From CAZGAQ01 sp964523405 (GTDB taxonomy: Bacteria > Planctomycetota > Phycisphaerae > UBA1845 > Fen-1342): a DNA stretch of 64,000 nucleotides. The stretch's first letter is position 1, and the number at the start of each line of letters is the position of its first letter. The DNA lies in the NCBI GenBank assembly GCA_964523405.1, contig CAZGAQ010000010.1:62001-126000 (forward strand), given 5' to 3'. The notes under the pieces are model-generated. The model had not been told where the DNA came from. It was given only the letters and a program-made list of their open reading frames with translations, and did not search any database. A program made the translations under genes and the position numbers. Below, in pieces: positions 8,706 through 17,647 of the stretch.

Positions 8706-9506
8706 TCATCCCTTGCCGGGCGTGTTGGGTTCGACCGATGGACTGGGCTTCTCGCCCACGCCGTGCCCGGGCGGCGGCGCGTTGGCCTCGTAGCGCATGG
8801 TCCGCATGAACTGCAGGAAGGCCGCGCGCTGGGCGGCCATCGTGTCGCCGGGGCCGGTGGCCTTGAAGTACCAGGGCCCGTCCGGCGTCTCGACGATGGC
8901 CCCCAGCATCCGGTAGTTCTCTTTCGGGTTGGTGGGCGCGCCCATCATGGCGGCGCCGGCGTAGCGCCCGGCGACGTCGATCACGGTCACCTTGAGGCCG
9001 TCGACCTCCAGCGCCTCGCGCACGAAAGCGGCATCGGGCACCGGCTGGCCATCCGGCGTGGTGAATTGCGAGCGCCAGCGGGCCAGATTGGCCTCGACGC
9101 CACCCCCGATGCTCGGGTCGAAGACGGCCAGCTCGCCATCTTCAGGGTCATTGCCGACGCGCGGCAGGCGGAATTGGGCCGCCCGCATCGCGATCTTGGG
9201 CTGTTCCTGCTTCCACGCGCTCGGGGCCGTGTACTTCAGCACGCCCGCCAGGGCCGCGCGCGGCTCACCCATCATTCCGGCGGGGGGTGGCACGTCGCTG
9301 AGCGGCGGGTGGTTGGCCGGCAGGGCCGCCGGCTTGGCGGTGCCCGTCAGCATCGCGCGGGTCGCGGCGAGCTCGGCGGCGGCGGGCTGCGTGCTGGGCG
9401 CGGTGGTCGGGGGGAGGGAGGCGCGGCCTTCGTCTTTCTCGCAGCCGGGCAAGGCGGCGAGCAGGGTCCACGTCACAATCGTTGCGGCCAGAATCGTACG
9501 CTGCAC
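8706..9506 (-). CDS. Lipoprotein of unknown function
   Basis: About 266 residues. The likely start is GTG 9506, with GGAGG 8 nt upstream; the longer GTG at 9515 abuts that ribosome-binding site and is less likely. A hydrophobic leader ends in LPGC (lipobox) and is followed by a T/S-Q-P linker (TTAPSTQPAAA). The mature part contains APSAWKQEQPKIAMRAAQFRLP and a WYFKATGP segment, typical of small planctomycete proteins annotated only as hypothetical. There are no haem motifs and no catalytic motif I can name. It is the last gene of the leftward set headed by the cytochrome-b protein, 105 nt after the 20-haem gene, so it may serve the same complex. Confidence 0.8.
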   Translation of the reverse strand: MQRTILAATIVTWTLLAALPGCEKDEGRASLPPTTAPSTQPAAAELAATRAMLTGTAKPAALPANHPPLSDVPPPAGMMGEPRAALAGVLKYTAPSAWKQEQPKIAMRAAQFRLPRVGNDPEDGELAVFDPSIGGGVEANLARWRSQFTTPDGQPVPDAAFVREALEVDGLKVTVIDVAGRYAGAAMMGAPTNPKENYRMLGAIVETPDGPWYFKATGPGDTMAAQRAAFLQFMRTMRYEANAPPPGHGVGEKPSPSVEPNTPGKG

Positions 9507-9611
9507 GGTGCGCACCTCCGTCGTTGGGGTCCGTCAGTCCGAACGCAGACATTGTAGCGCGGCGGAGTCCGGATTGCAGCCGCGCGATCGTGAAGTCGGG
9601 TCGGCCGTGCC

Positions 9612-12600
9612 TTACTGAATCGGGCCGCCGCGGCGGGTGGCGTCGTGGAAATAGATGAATCGCCGCAGGGCGTCGAAGCCGTGGCAGGTCGTGCATACAT
9701 TGCCGGGGACGAACGAGCGGATGTGCCACTGGCGGGCGCGAACCTCGCGCTGCCCCACATCCTTGAGGTCCGCGGGCAGCGGGGCCGGGTCGCGCCGGCC
9801 GTGCGTGAGGTGGCAGGTGCGGCAGGCATGATTGCCTTGGGCGTCGATCTCGCCGCGGTCGTTGTACAGCGGCAGGTAGCCGGCCGACTGCGGATCGATC
9901 GGATTGAACATCTCGACCTTGGGGTGCGTCGCGATAGCCGGTGGCGCGACCGGTCCGCCGGTACGGTGGCAGCTGACGCAGTAGTGGTCGGACTCGCGCA
10001 CATTCGCCAGCGCGTCGGCCGGGGCCCGCAGCTCCCGCGGCCACAGGTAGCGCGGCTCGACGCCCTGCGGATTGGCGTGCGTGACGTGGCACGGCTTGCA
10101 GCCGTCGGCCTTGAAGCCCGCGTCTTTGAGGGGCTCCAGCGCGTGGCCGATGGTGTGGATGTTCGCCATGTCGCTGTGGCAGGTGACGCAGAGTTGCTGG
10201 GTGTTGGCGGCGGTCGCGATGCGGAGCAAGCCCGAGCTGCCGCCGCCGCCGTGCGGGTTGTGGCAGGTCCGGCACGCGACCTGGCCGTGCTCGCCCAGGG
10301 GGGACAGCGGGAGTTCGTTCGCCACGGGGCGCTTCTGCGGGTCGCGCGGATGCACGAGCGCGATCGGGCTGTCGCTCTGGGGCGTGGCGCCCGCGTGACA
10401 CGCGAGGCAGGCCGCGTCCGGCCCGGGTATGCCGGTGGCCTGCCCGGCACGGAACAGGCCGCTATCCAGCGTGCCATGGGGGCGATGGCACGCGAGGCAA
10501 TCGTCATGCGTGGTCACCGACGCCTGCGGCCAGGTGGCCGAGACGGTCGCAATGTTATGCGGTCCCGGAGGGACCCCGTTTTGCGGGTGGCACTCGAGGC
10601 ACTGCTGCGCCGGTTGCCCCTTCACGTAACTGCCGAAGCCCGGTTCGTGCGGGTTGTGGCAGGCGGTGCATCGTGCTCCGGGGTGATTCACCGCGCCGAG
10701 CAGTTTCGTCGCGGCGAGCTCACCCGCGCTGTGGCAGTTCACGCACTTGCCGACCGGGTCGTCGGCGGTGACGCGCGCCGGGCGGGCCGAGCGGTGGGCG
10801 GTGTGGCAACCACTGCACGCGCCGCCGGCCTCGGGTGTGACGCCGAGCACATTCGCCGCCTCGGGGTGGTTCGTCCGCAGGTCATGCGACGAACCGATCA
10901 CCGGCCGCTGGGGACCGTGGCACGCCGCACAGGCGTCCTGCGCGGCCGGATCAAACGCCAGCAGCTTCTCGGGATGCCGGGCCTGGTGCGGTTGGTGGCA
11001 GGTCAGGCACAGCAACTCGCCGGCGGCGCTGGTCCGCGTGGCGAACTGCTGGGCGGCGGCCTGCTGCTCGGCGGTCAGTTGCGGCTGGCGGCCGTGGCGG
11101 CTGCGCGTCTCGTCGCCGAAGAGGTCGGGTGCCAAGTCGCGATGGCAGGCCAGGCAGAGCACGTTCTGATCCGGGTCCAGCGCCAGCAGATGATCGTGGC
11201 GGGCGCCGTGGCCGGTGTGACAGGTCAGGCAGGCGATTTCGCTGCTGCCGGCGGTGGCGCCGCGGTGCGCGAGCTCGGCGGGCAGCGCGAGGTCCATGTG
11301 GCCGAGCGGGTGCATGCCGGCGGCCGGTCCGCCGCCGAGGTTCGTGTGGCACTGATTGCAGAGGTTGCTCGGGCTGCCTTCGACGCGGAGGAAGACGACG
11401 GTCTGCGGTGCTGCGGCGCGCGAGGACGGCCCGTGCGCCGAATGGCACGTGCGGCAGGCGATGCGGCCGTCGGCGAGCGGTAGGTGCTTCGGCACGGTCA
11501 TGGTCGGCGGCGGAACCATGCCCGTGCGGTGGCCATGCTCGATCCACACGCGGCGGCGGGCGTCGCCGACGGAGCCGTCGTGGCAGGTCAGGCACGTCTC
11601 GCCGCGACTGACGAGCGGATAGTCGGCGGGATTGGCCGGCACGTCGAGCAGGGCCGTCGGCTTGCCTTCCACGAGCGGGGAGGTCCACTCGAGGTGGCAA
11701 ATCGCGCAGGAGCGGGCCTGCTGTGCGGAGCCAGCGGCCGCGCGGCGCTGCGGCCGTTCGGGCGGTGGGGCGTTCGGATCGGACGTGATCTGCAGGCGGC
11801 TGACGCGGTTGGCACGCAGTTCGACGACGTACAGGTCGCCACGGGCATCGAATGTCAGCCCCATCGGTAGCTCGAAGCGGTAGGGCCGTCCGGACTCGTC
11901 GCGCAGCACGTCGACCAGCCGGCCGTCGAGCGTAAAGACCTGTACGACGCCGAGCGTGCCGTCGGCCACCCAGACGTTGCCTCCGGCGTCGAGCGCGACG
12001 CCCTTGGGACGATAGACCTGCCCGAGCTCCACGCCGAATCCGGCCGCGCTCCCGCTCGGGCGACCGGTGGCGTCGAGAACCTGCACGCGTCCGTTGAGCA
12101 CGTCGCTGACGATGAGTTCGCCGGTTGCGGCGGCCGCGATGCTGTAGGGATAGTGGAATTGGCCGAGTGACTCGCCGAACTGGCCGACGATCGTGAACGC
12201 GCCACCGGCGAGGTCGTAGCGGACGAGCTGGTGATGGTCGTTGTCGACGAGCCAGGCGCTACGGCCGTCGGGACTGAAGGCGAAGTCGGTGATGTCCGGC
12301 GCCGCCGGAGTGTAGTCCGCGGGCAGGGTGATCATTCGCGCGAGGGTGCCGTCCGGATTGCGCACCAATACGCGGTGGTGACCCGTGTCGGCGATCCACA
12401 GGCGACCGTCGGCATCGAGCCGCGCGCCGACCGGTGTTTGCAGCGTTTCCGCGCCGACGGTACGAATCTCGCGGACGAACTCCCCGCCCGGGGCGAACTC
12501 GACCATGCGATCGTTCACCCCGTCGACGACATAGACTTCCCCCTTGTCCGAGACGGCCACCGCCGTCGGCATGAGCAGCGCCGGCACCGCGTCGCGGTAT

Positions 12601-12710
12601 TCTTGCACTGGGCGGCCGACGAGGCGCTGACGCTCCTGCGCGCCGGCGGCGGCCGACAAGAGCAGGCCAGATGCGAGAGCAAGCGTGATGGTCCGCGGTC
12701 TGAGCCGCAC
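9612..12710 (-). CDS. Giant NHL beta-propeller / 20-haem cytochrome c fusion
   Basis: 1032 residues, starting at GTG 12710; GGAG overlaps the stop codon of the upstream gene, 10 nt away. A cleavable signal peptide (ends SAAAGA) is followed by NHL blades over ~residues 35-320 (MPTAVAVSDKGEVYVVDG, RPKGVALDAGGNVWVADG). Residues ~340-1020 carry 20 CxxCH motifs, in order CAICH, CLTCH, CRTCH, CNQCH, CLTCH, CLACH, CLTCH, CAACH, CSGCH, CVNCH, CTACH, CLECH, CLACH, CLACH, CRTCH, CVTCH, CKPCH, CVSCH, CRTCH, CTTCH. Many are followed by xPH or xHG, as in doubled-CXXCH cytochromes, suggesting a repeating haem-pair module. Export and size fit a periplasm-spanning or extracellular electron wire. The catalytic role, if any, is unknown. 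Confidence 0.93.
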   Translation of the reverse strand: MRLRPRTITLALASGLLLSAAAGAQERQRLVGRPVQEYRDAVPALLMPTAVAVSDKGEVYVVDGVNDRMVEFAPGGEFVREIRTVGAETLQTPVGARLDADGRLWIADTGHHRVLVRNPDGTLARMITLPADYTPAAPDITDFAFSPDGRSAWLVDNDHHQLVRYDLAGGAFTIVGQFGESLGQFHYPYSIAAAATGELIVSDVLNGRVQVLDATGRPSGSAAGFGVELGQVYRPKGVALDAGGNVWVADGTLGVVQVFTLDGRLVDVLRDESGRPYRFELPMGLTFDARGDLYVVELRANRVSRLQITSDPNAPPPERPQRRAAAGSAQQARSCAICHLEWTSPLVEGKPTALLDVPANPADYPLVSRGETCLTCHDGSVGDARRRVWIEHGHRTGMVPPPTMTVPKHLPLADGRIACRTCHSAHGPSSRAAAPQTVVFLRVEGSPSNLCNQCHTNLGGGPAAGMHPLGHMDLALPAELAHRGATAGSSEIACLTCHTGHGARHDHLLALDPDQNVLCLACHRDLAPDLFGDETRSRHGRQPQLTAEQQAAAQQFATRTSAAGELLCLTCHQPHQARHPEKLLAFDPAAQDACAACHGPQRPVIGSSHDLRTNHPEAANVLGVTPEAGGACSGCHTAHRSARPARVTADDPVGKCVNCHSAGELAATKLLGAVNHPGARCTACHNPHEPGFGSYVKGQPAQQCLECHPQNGVPPGPHNIATVSATWPQASVTTHDDCLACHRPHGTLDSGLFRAGQATGIPGPDAACLACHAGATPQSDSPIALVHPRDPQKRPVANELPLSPLGEHGQVACRTCHNPHGGGGSSGLLRIATAANTQQLCVTCHSDMANIHTIGHALEPLKDAGFKADGCKPCHVTHANPQGVEPRYLWPRELRAPADALANVRESDHYCVSCHRTGGPVAPPAIATHPKVEMFNPIDPQSAGYLPLYNDRGEIDAQGNHACRTCHLTHGRRDPAPLPADLKDVGQREVRARQWHIRSFVPGNVCTTCHGFDALRRFIYFHDATRRGGPIQ

Positions 12711-12720
12711 GCGCTGACTC

Positions 12721-13839
12721 CTACGGCATCGGGGGCGAATTCGGCTCCGGCGGAACCGTGCCGGGGGGCGCGATAAAGCCGGGCAGATCGAAGGTCTGTC
12801 CCTGCATCATGTGCTCGATCATCTGCGTGATGAGCGGATTGGCCAGTTGCCGCACCCGCGCCGGCGGATAGCCCACCGTGGTCAGATCGACGAGGCTCCC
12901 CGGCGCGCGATGGCAATCGGTGCACGTGAGTGTCGGCGACCGTCGCGCCGGGTGCACGCGCGTCAGGACGGCCGCGCGCTCCGCTTCGGAGAGCTTGTCC
13001 TTCTTGGCGAGGTATTCGCGGATGGCATCCGCGCCGCCGGGATGCCCCAGGATCGGCCGGCCGGTGGCGCGATCGACCAGCGCCAGCTTCGCGCCGTATT
13101 CGCCGCGAAAGTGCCGCGGAATGGCCGTGCGCGCGGCCTGCAGCAAGGGGCCGAACAACTCGCTGTCCACGCGTGTCGCCGCGAAGTGCTCCGCCAGCGT
13201 GCGCAACTGCGGCGTTTCGCCGGATTGCCGCGCCGCGGCCTCCAGCCGCCGGGTCAGTTCCTGTCCCTGCTCCTCCGTCAGCGTCTCCGGTGTCTGTTCG
13301 CCAAGCTCCTCCGCCAAGGCGAAGGCGCCGAGCAGCGCCGGCGGGTCCGTTCTGCGGCCGCTGTCCAGGTCATACCACGTCAGCGGCAGGGGTGCCGCGT
13401 CCGTCTTGAGGTGGCACACGCCGCAGTGCAGGCTCGTGGCGTGCATGTTCAGAAACGCGCGGTCGGCCTTGTTGCGCCCATGCGGCAGGGGGGCATGGCA
13501 ACCGCTCTGCGTGCAGTTGTTGAACCGGTCGGGCTGGAACCAGCCGTCGACGCGGTGGAAGTGGCTCACCGGCGTGCGGGCATGCTCGACGGCCATCACG
13601 CCGGCGAAACCCTGCGGCGCCGGCTGCAGCGTCTCCGCCGGGCGGCGCGGCACATCGAGGATCTGCGGCGGGGCGGCCGTGTGCGTCAATAGCGCGAGCA
13701 GCAAGTAGCGGAAAGCGCGCCAGCTCAGCCACAGCACGATGGCAATCAGCAGCAGGCCGTAGAGCCGCTTGAGCCCGTCAAAGAACGTGCTGATGCGGAG
13801 GAAGCGGCTGCGGGGCTTGGCGGAAGCAGCTTTACCCAT
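12721..13839 (-). CDS. Membrane-anchored triheme cytochrome c protein
   Basis: 372 residues, starting at ATG 13839 behind a strong AGGAGGAGG site. One transmembrane segment lies at ~residues 22-48 (LYGLLLIAIVLWLSWRAF), with a short basic cytoplasmic N-terminus; the rest should be periplasmic. Haem sites: CTQSGCH, an unusual CX4CH near residue 109, then CGVCH and CTDCH. It contains a long helical insert (~160-230) rich in E, Q and R. The gene overlaps the upstream cytochrome-b gene by 8 nt and is followed after 10 nt by the 20-haem gene, so it probably relays electrons from the membrane protein to the soluble cytochromes. Not recognised as a named family. Confidence 0.85.
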   Translation of the reverse strand: MGKAASAKPRSRFLRISTFFDGLKRLYGLLLIAIVLWLSWRAFRYLLLALLTHTAAPPQILDVPRRPAETLQPAPQGFAGVMAVEHARTPVSHFHRVDGWFQPDRFNNCTQSGCHAPLPHGRNKADRAFLNMHATSLHCGVCHLKTDAAPLPLTWYDLDSGRRTDPPALLGAFALAEELGEQTPETLTEEQGQELTRRLEAAARQSGETPQLRTLAEHFAATRVDSELFGPLLQAARTAIPRHFRGEYGAKLALVDRATGRPILGHPGGADAIREYLAKKDKLSEAERAAVLTRVHPARRSPTLTCTDCHRAPGSLVDLTTVGYPPARVRQLANPLITQMIEHMMQGQTFDLPGFIAPPGTVPPEPNSPPMP

Positions 13840-15754
13840 GGGCCACCTCCTCCTGAGACAGACCCAGCTCCTGGGCCACCCGCAGTACCTGCCCGGTGTG
13901 CTCTTCCGCCAGGATTGGCAGCGGTGTGCGCCCCGTGATCGTGGCCGGCGACAGCGGGAAGACCAGGGGGTGCAGCATCACGTTGATGATGTGCAGGATG
14001 CCGACGTGAATCACCGCCAGGAACGCCTCGTACGTGTGGGCGATCAGGGCGAGGTTGAGCACGCGGCCGCTGAAATACTGCGTCGTCAGCGCGGTGCCCC
14101 AGAGCATCGCGCCGGTAATGCCGAGCAGCACCGTGCCCCAGAACACGCCGAAGTACTCGAACTTCTCCTTCACGTTGAAGCGGTCGAAGATCGGCCGGTC
14201 GTGACGGATGTGCAGCAGATAGAGCAGCAGGTGGTTCATCTGCCGTACGTCGCTGGGGTTCACCCACATGGGCAGGTTGCGGACGGCGGCGATGAGCCCG
14301 AGCGGTTGGCCGGCCTGGCGTGCGGCGCGGCGCATCTGCCGCAGCGACCACGCGACATAGACCAGGTGGCTCATCAACCCGGCGAACAGCGCGATTCCGG
14401 CGTAGTGGTGGATGATCCGTGCCGGGCCGAGCCCACCGAACAAGCCGATCATCGTGTGCGCCCACGGCTGGCTGGCGAATTTCATCGGGAAGCCGGTCAG
14501 GGCCAGCAGCGTGAACAGAAGCACCAGGACCCAGTGCTGGATGCGCTGCGACGTCGTGAAACGGATCAGCCGGCGCCGGCCTTCGGGGTGTGCCCAGACT
14601 TTCGCGGCCAGATGCTCCAGTTGCTCGGCGCCATGATGTTGCCGCCCGATCACCAGCGCGAACAACTCGAGGATCACGATCACCATCGACGGGCCGAACG
14701 TGATCACGGTGAACAGGATGAACGCCGCGGCCAGGAAATACTCGATCGTGCCACGGAAAGCGGCCAGGTCGAGGTGGACGGCCGCGCCGCCGAGCTGCTT
14801 GCCGGCGCCGGGGTGGCAGGCCGGGCTGCGACACGAATCAGCCACGTGCCGTGGGTTGACGGACGACCGCTTGTCCGCACGTCCCAGCATCAAGTGGGCA
14901 TTGGCCCCGCGCGCCACGTGGCAGGACACGCAATTGGCCGTCGCCTCGTCGCCGAGCAGGGCCGCTTTGCCGTGAAAGCTGCGGACGTAGCTCGCGACCG
15001 CATCGGTCATCGGGTGATCGGCGAGCACCTGCGGATCGCTGTGGCACACGGCGCAGACCTGGGCCATCTCCAGCGACGGCCGGGCCGGCTGCAGCCGCGA
15101 CGTGATGTGCCGCAGGTAGTAGGCGGTATCGACCGGAATCTGCTCCTGGTGGCACACGTCGCAGCGGTCGAAGGTGCGGCGGCCGAGGCCGGCGATGAGC
15201 GGGATGCGCTGCGGATCGCGGAAGATCGGTTCATCGTGGCAGTACAGGCACTGGGACTGGCCGTTGCGTAGCAGCGGCCCGCCGCTGAAGTTCAGCTTCG
15301 ACAGCATCTCCGGCGTGTGGACGCCGCGCGCGAGCATGTCCTGCAGCGGGGCGTGGGTGTAGCGGCGTTCCAGGCCGCCCGGATCGGTCAGGTGGCACGT
15401 CTGCGTGCAGTTGACCGGCGAGACGGGCTTGTGCGGGATCGTGCTGACCTCGTCGCGCGGGTGGCAGCCGGTGCAGGACACGCGCGCGTGCGGTCCGAGG
15501 CGGTCGTGGACGTAGTCGGAGCGCACGAAGAGCAGGTTGAGCAGGCCGGTCTGGTTGTCGTAGCGGCTCAGCCCGCGGTACTGGTGACAGAGCAGGCAGT
15601 TGTCGAGGTCGTCTGCCGATACCGTCGGTGCGTCCCAGGCGAGCACGGCCAGACCAAGGAATAGTGCCCCGGGCACGCGGCCGCACCGCCGGCTCCGCAC
15701 GAGAATCGCCTGCTTGGTACTCCGGGGTGATGCAAATCGCGGTCGCGCGCCCAT
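13832..15754 (-). CDS. Multihaem cytochrome c / cytochrome b561-like membrane protein, probable quinol dehydrogenase
   Basis: 640 residues from ATG 15754, the start that gives a proper signal peptide (VPGALFLGLAVLAW...TVSA); the open frame runs further upstream without a credible start. The periplasmic part (~45-330) has eight haem-binding motifs: CLLCH, CTGCH, CTQTCH (CX3CH), CLYCH, CDVCH, CAVCH, CVSCH and CRSPACH (CX4CH). The C-terminal ~300 residues hold about five membrane helices with histidines suited to b-haem ligation (IQHWVLVLLF, RIIHHYAG, HVGILHIINVMLH), like the cytochrome b561 / formate dehydrogenase gamma fold. Such fusions oxidise quinol and pass electrons to periplasmic cytochromes; this role is inferred. 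First gene of the leftward set ending at 8706. Confidence 0.88.
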   Translation of the reverse strand: MGARPRFASPRSTKQAILVRSRRCGRVPGALFLGLAVLAWDAPTVSADDLDNCLLCHQYRGLSRYDNQTGLLNLLFVRSDYVHDRLGPHARVSCTGCHPRDEVSTIPHKPVSPVNCTQTCHLTDPGGLERRYTHAPLQDMLARGVHTPEMLSKLNFSGGPLLRNGQSQCLYCHDEPIFRDPQRIPLIAGLGRRTFDRCDVCHQEQIPVDTAYYLRHITSRLQPARPSLEMAQVCAVCHSDPQVLADHPMTDAVASYVRSFHGKAALLGDEATANCVSCHVARGANAHLMLGRADKRSSVNPRHVADSCRSPACHPGAGKQLGGAAVHLDLAAFRGTIEYFLAAAFILFTVITFGPSMVIVILELFALVIGRQHHGAEQLEHLAAKVWAHPEGRRRLIRFTTSQRIQHWVLVLLFTLLALTGFPMKFASQPWAHTMIGLFGGLGPARIIHHYAGIALFAGLMSHLVYVAWSLRQMRRAARQAGQPLGLIAAVRNLPMWVNPSDVRQMNHLLLYLLHIRHDRPIFDRFNVKEKFEYFGVFWGTVLLGITGAMLWGTALTTQYFSGRVLNLALIAHTYEAFLAVIHVGILHIINVMLHPLVFPLSPATITGRTPLPILAEEHTGQVLRVAQELGLSQEEVAHG

Positions 15755-16109
15755 AGACAGCACCTGTGAGCACGAGAAGCGGCGAGCTCTGGATCGCGCC
15801 GCCATGCGCGAGGCCCAACCGCAGCGGAACGGACCCGTGGCCAAGGGAGGCATGCTAGCGGATTGCACGCGGCACGTCACGAGCGCACGGCCCGATCCGA
15901 TCGCCCGCTTCCCGCGCGAGGCGCGCGCCGTGCACCGCGGCAATTGGGACCGCGCTGCATGGAAATCCGCCGGCCGCGCGGCGCAGATTCCTGCCGGATG
16001 GGGGATTGCCGTCCGTGCGGTCTTCAACGATAGTCACGGGTCGGTCGAGCCGGTTCCGCGCGGGCGGCGCGGGTTCGGTGCCGGTCGCAGGTCCGGAAGG
16101 AGTCACGTC
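15755..16109. promoter_or_regulatory. Divergent intergenic region between two cytochrome genes
   Basis: 355 nt between the cytochrome-b gene (leftward) and the octaheme gene (rightward). Both transcription units must start here. I see no clear -35/-10 pair; GGAAGGAG at 16096-16103 is the ribosome-binding site of the octaheme gene. No open frame with a plausible start and no repeat was recognised. Confidence 0.4.
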
Positions 16110-17627
16110 ATGCGCACCGTGTGGACTGTCCTGGCGGTGCTGGCCGCGGCCAGCCTGATCATCGCGCTGGGCGGTTGCCCCCCGACACCGCCCTCCGATG
16201 GCAACACGCCGGACGACAACAACACGCCGCCCCCGCCGACGAAGACCCGTCACGAGCGGATCTTCACGGAGATCATCCCTGGCGGCTACTCCGGCCCGGA
16301 GTCCTGCCAGATCTGCCATTCGGACAAGGCCGCCGACATGCTGCAGACGGCGCACTGGAAGTGGCGTGGCACCAACGTCAACATCGTCGATGCCGGCGGC
16401 GCCGTCATCCCCGGCGCGCACGGCCAGATCGACCTGTTCAATGCCTTTTACCTCTCCGTCTCGAGCAACGAAGCCCGCTGCGCGCAGTGCCACCCCAGCT
16501 ACGGCTACAAAGACAAGACGTTCGACTTCACGAGCGCGGCCCAGATGGACTGCCTGATCTGCCACGACACGACGGGTACCTATTGCAAGAGCGCGACGGC
16601 GGATGGGGGCGGTGGGGCGGCGGCCGTGCTGACGAGCGGCGTCGAAACGCCGGCCGGCCCGGAGCAGCTCAAGCCGGTGGTCTACAACGTCGGGACACCG
16701 ACGCGCCAGAATTGCGGACAGTGCCACTTCTACGCGGACGGGGGCGACGCGGTAAAGCGCCCCGACTTGCCGGCCGCCCTGGCCCATCCGACGGCCGACC
16801 TCGACGTCCACATGGGCGGGCAGGACTTCCGTTGCCAGACTTGCCACACCATGCGATCGCACGGCCTTGCCGGGCAGTCGCTGCACAGCGTGGATGAGGG
16901 CGGCGCCAGTCCCGATTGTGCCCGCTGCCACGGCGAGCGCCCGCACCGCGCGAACATCTTCCTGGCGGGGGCGCTCAACTTCCACACGAGCAAGGTCGCC
17001 TGTCAGACCTGCCACATTCCCGCCTTCGCCCGCGTCACCCCGACGCGCATGGAGTGGTACTGGGATGCCGCCGGCAACACCGCCCGCCCGCCCGCGCTCG
17101 ACCAGAACGGCCAGCCGGATTACGACCCGAACCTCGGTCGGTTTGTGTCGGGCAAGAACGTGCGGCCCGTGTATCGCTGGTTTGACGGGCAATGGCGACG
17201 GAAGATCGTCAACGTGAACGACACGTACGCCAACGCGGGGACGGCGGCCGATCCCGTCGTCTTGGCTGAGCCGGCCGCAACGAGGGGCACACCCGGCGCG
17301 AAGGTCTACCCCTTCAAGCGTTTTGTCGGCACCCAGCCGGCGGACACCGTGGCGCGGAGGCTGGTTGTGGCGCATCTGTTCGGCACGGCGGCCGGCGCAA
17401 ACCCGTTCTGGTCGAAACACGATTGGGTGGCGGCGCTCGCGGAAGGGACGGCCTATGCCGGGCAGCCCTACAGCGGGACGTACGGGTTCGTCAGCACCGT
17501 GAGCTACCTGGCGGTGAACCACGAGATTGCGCCGCGCAGTCAGGCGCTGCAGTGCTACCAGTGCCACGGTGTGCCGGGGTTCTTCGAGGCGCTGGGCTAC
17601 GCGCAGGATCCGTTCCAGTCACAGTGA
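16110..17627 (+). CDS. Octaheme c-type cytochrome, tetrathionate reductase (OTR) family
   Basis: 505 residues, starting at ATG 16110 behind GGAAGGAG; an upstream in-frame extension to 15600 overlaps the divergent gene and is rejected. The lipobox is IALGGC. Eight CxxCH motifs: CQICH, CAQCH, CLICH, CGQCH, CQTCH, CARCH, CQTCHIPAFA and CYQCH. The order and the landmarks QTAHWKW, CLICHDTTGTYCK and KVACQTCHIPA match the octaheme tetrathionate reductase family. In the characterised Shewanella enzyme a lysine replaces the distal histidine at the active haem; the K in TGTYCK is a candidate here. The family can reduce tetrathionate, nitrite or hydroxylamine in vitro; the physiological substrate is open. 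Single gene, divergent from the quinol-dehydrogenase-like operon. Confidence 0.88.
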   Translation: MRTVWTVLAVLAAASLIIALGGCPPTPPSDGNTPDDNNTPPPPTKTRHERIFTEIIPGGYSGPESCQICHSDKAADMLQTAHWKWRGTNVNIVDAGGAVIPGAHGQIDLFNAFYLSVSSNEARCAQCHPSYGYKDKTFDFTSAAQMDCLICHDTTGTYCKSATADGGGGAAAVLTSGVETPAGPEQLKPVVYNVGTPTRQNCGQCHFYADGGDAVKRPDLPAALAHPTADLDVHMGGQDFRCQTCHTMRSHGLAGQSLHSVDEGGASPDCARCHGERPHRANIFLAGALNFHTSKVACQTCHIPAFARVTPTRMEWYWDAAGNTARPPALDQNGQPDYDPNLGRFVSGKNVRPVYRWFDGQWRRKIVNVNDTYANAGTAADPVVLAEPAATRGTPGAKVYPFKRFVGTQPADTVARRLVVAHLFGTAAGANPFWSKHDWVAALAEGTAYAGQPYSGTYGFVSTVSYLAVNHEIAPRSQALQCYQCHGVPGFFEALGYAQDPFQSQ

Positions 17628-17647
17628 CGGTCCGATGTCGCGCGGCG

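Noticed and set aside
15600..16109. N-terminal extension of the octaheme cytochrome
   Set aside because: It overlaps the divergent gene and lacks a start with a ribosome-binding site; GGAAGGAG fixes ATG 16110.
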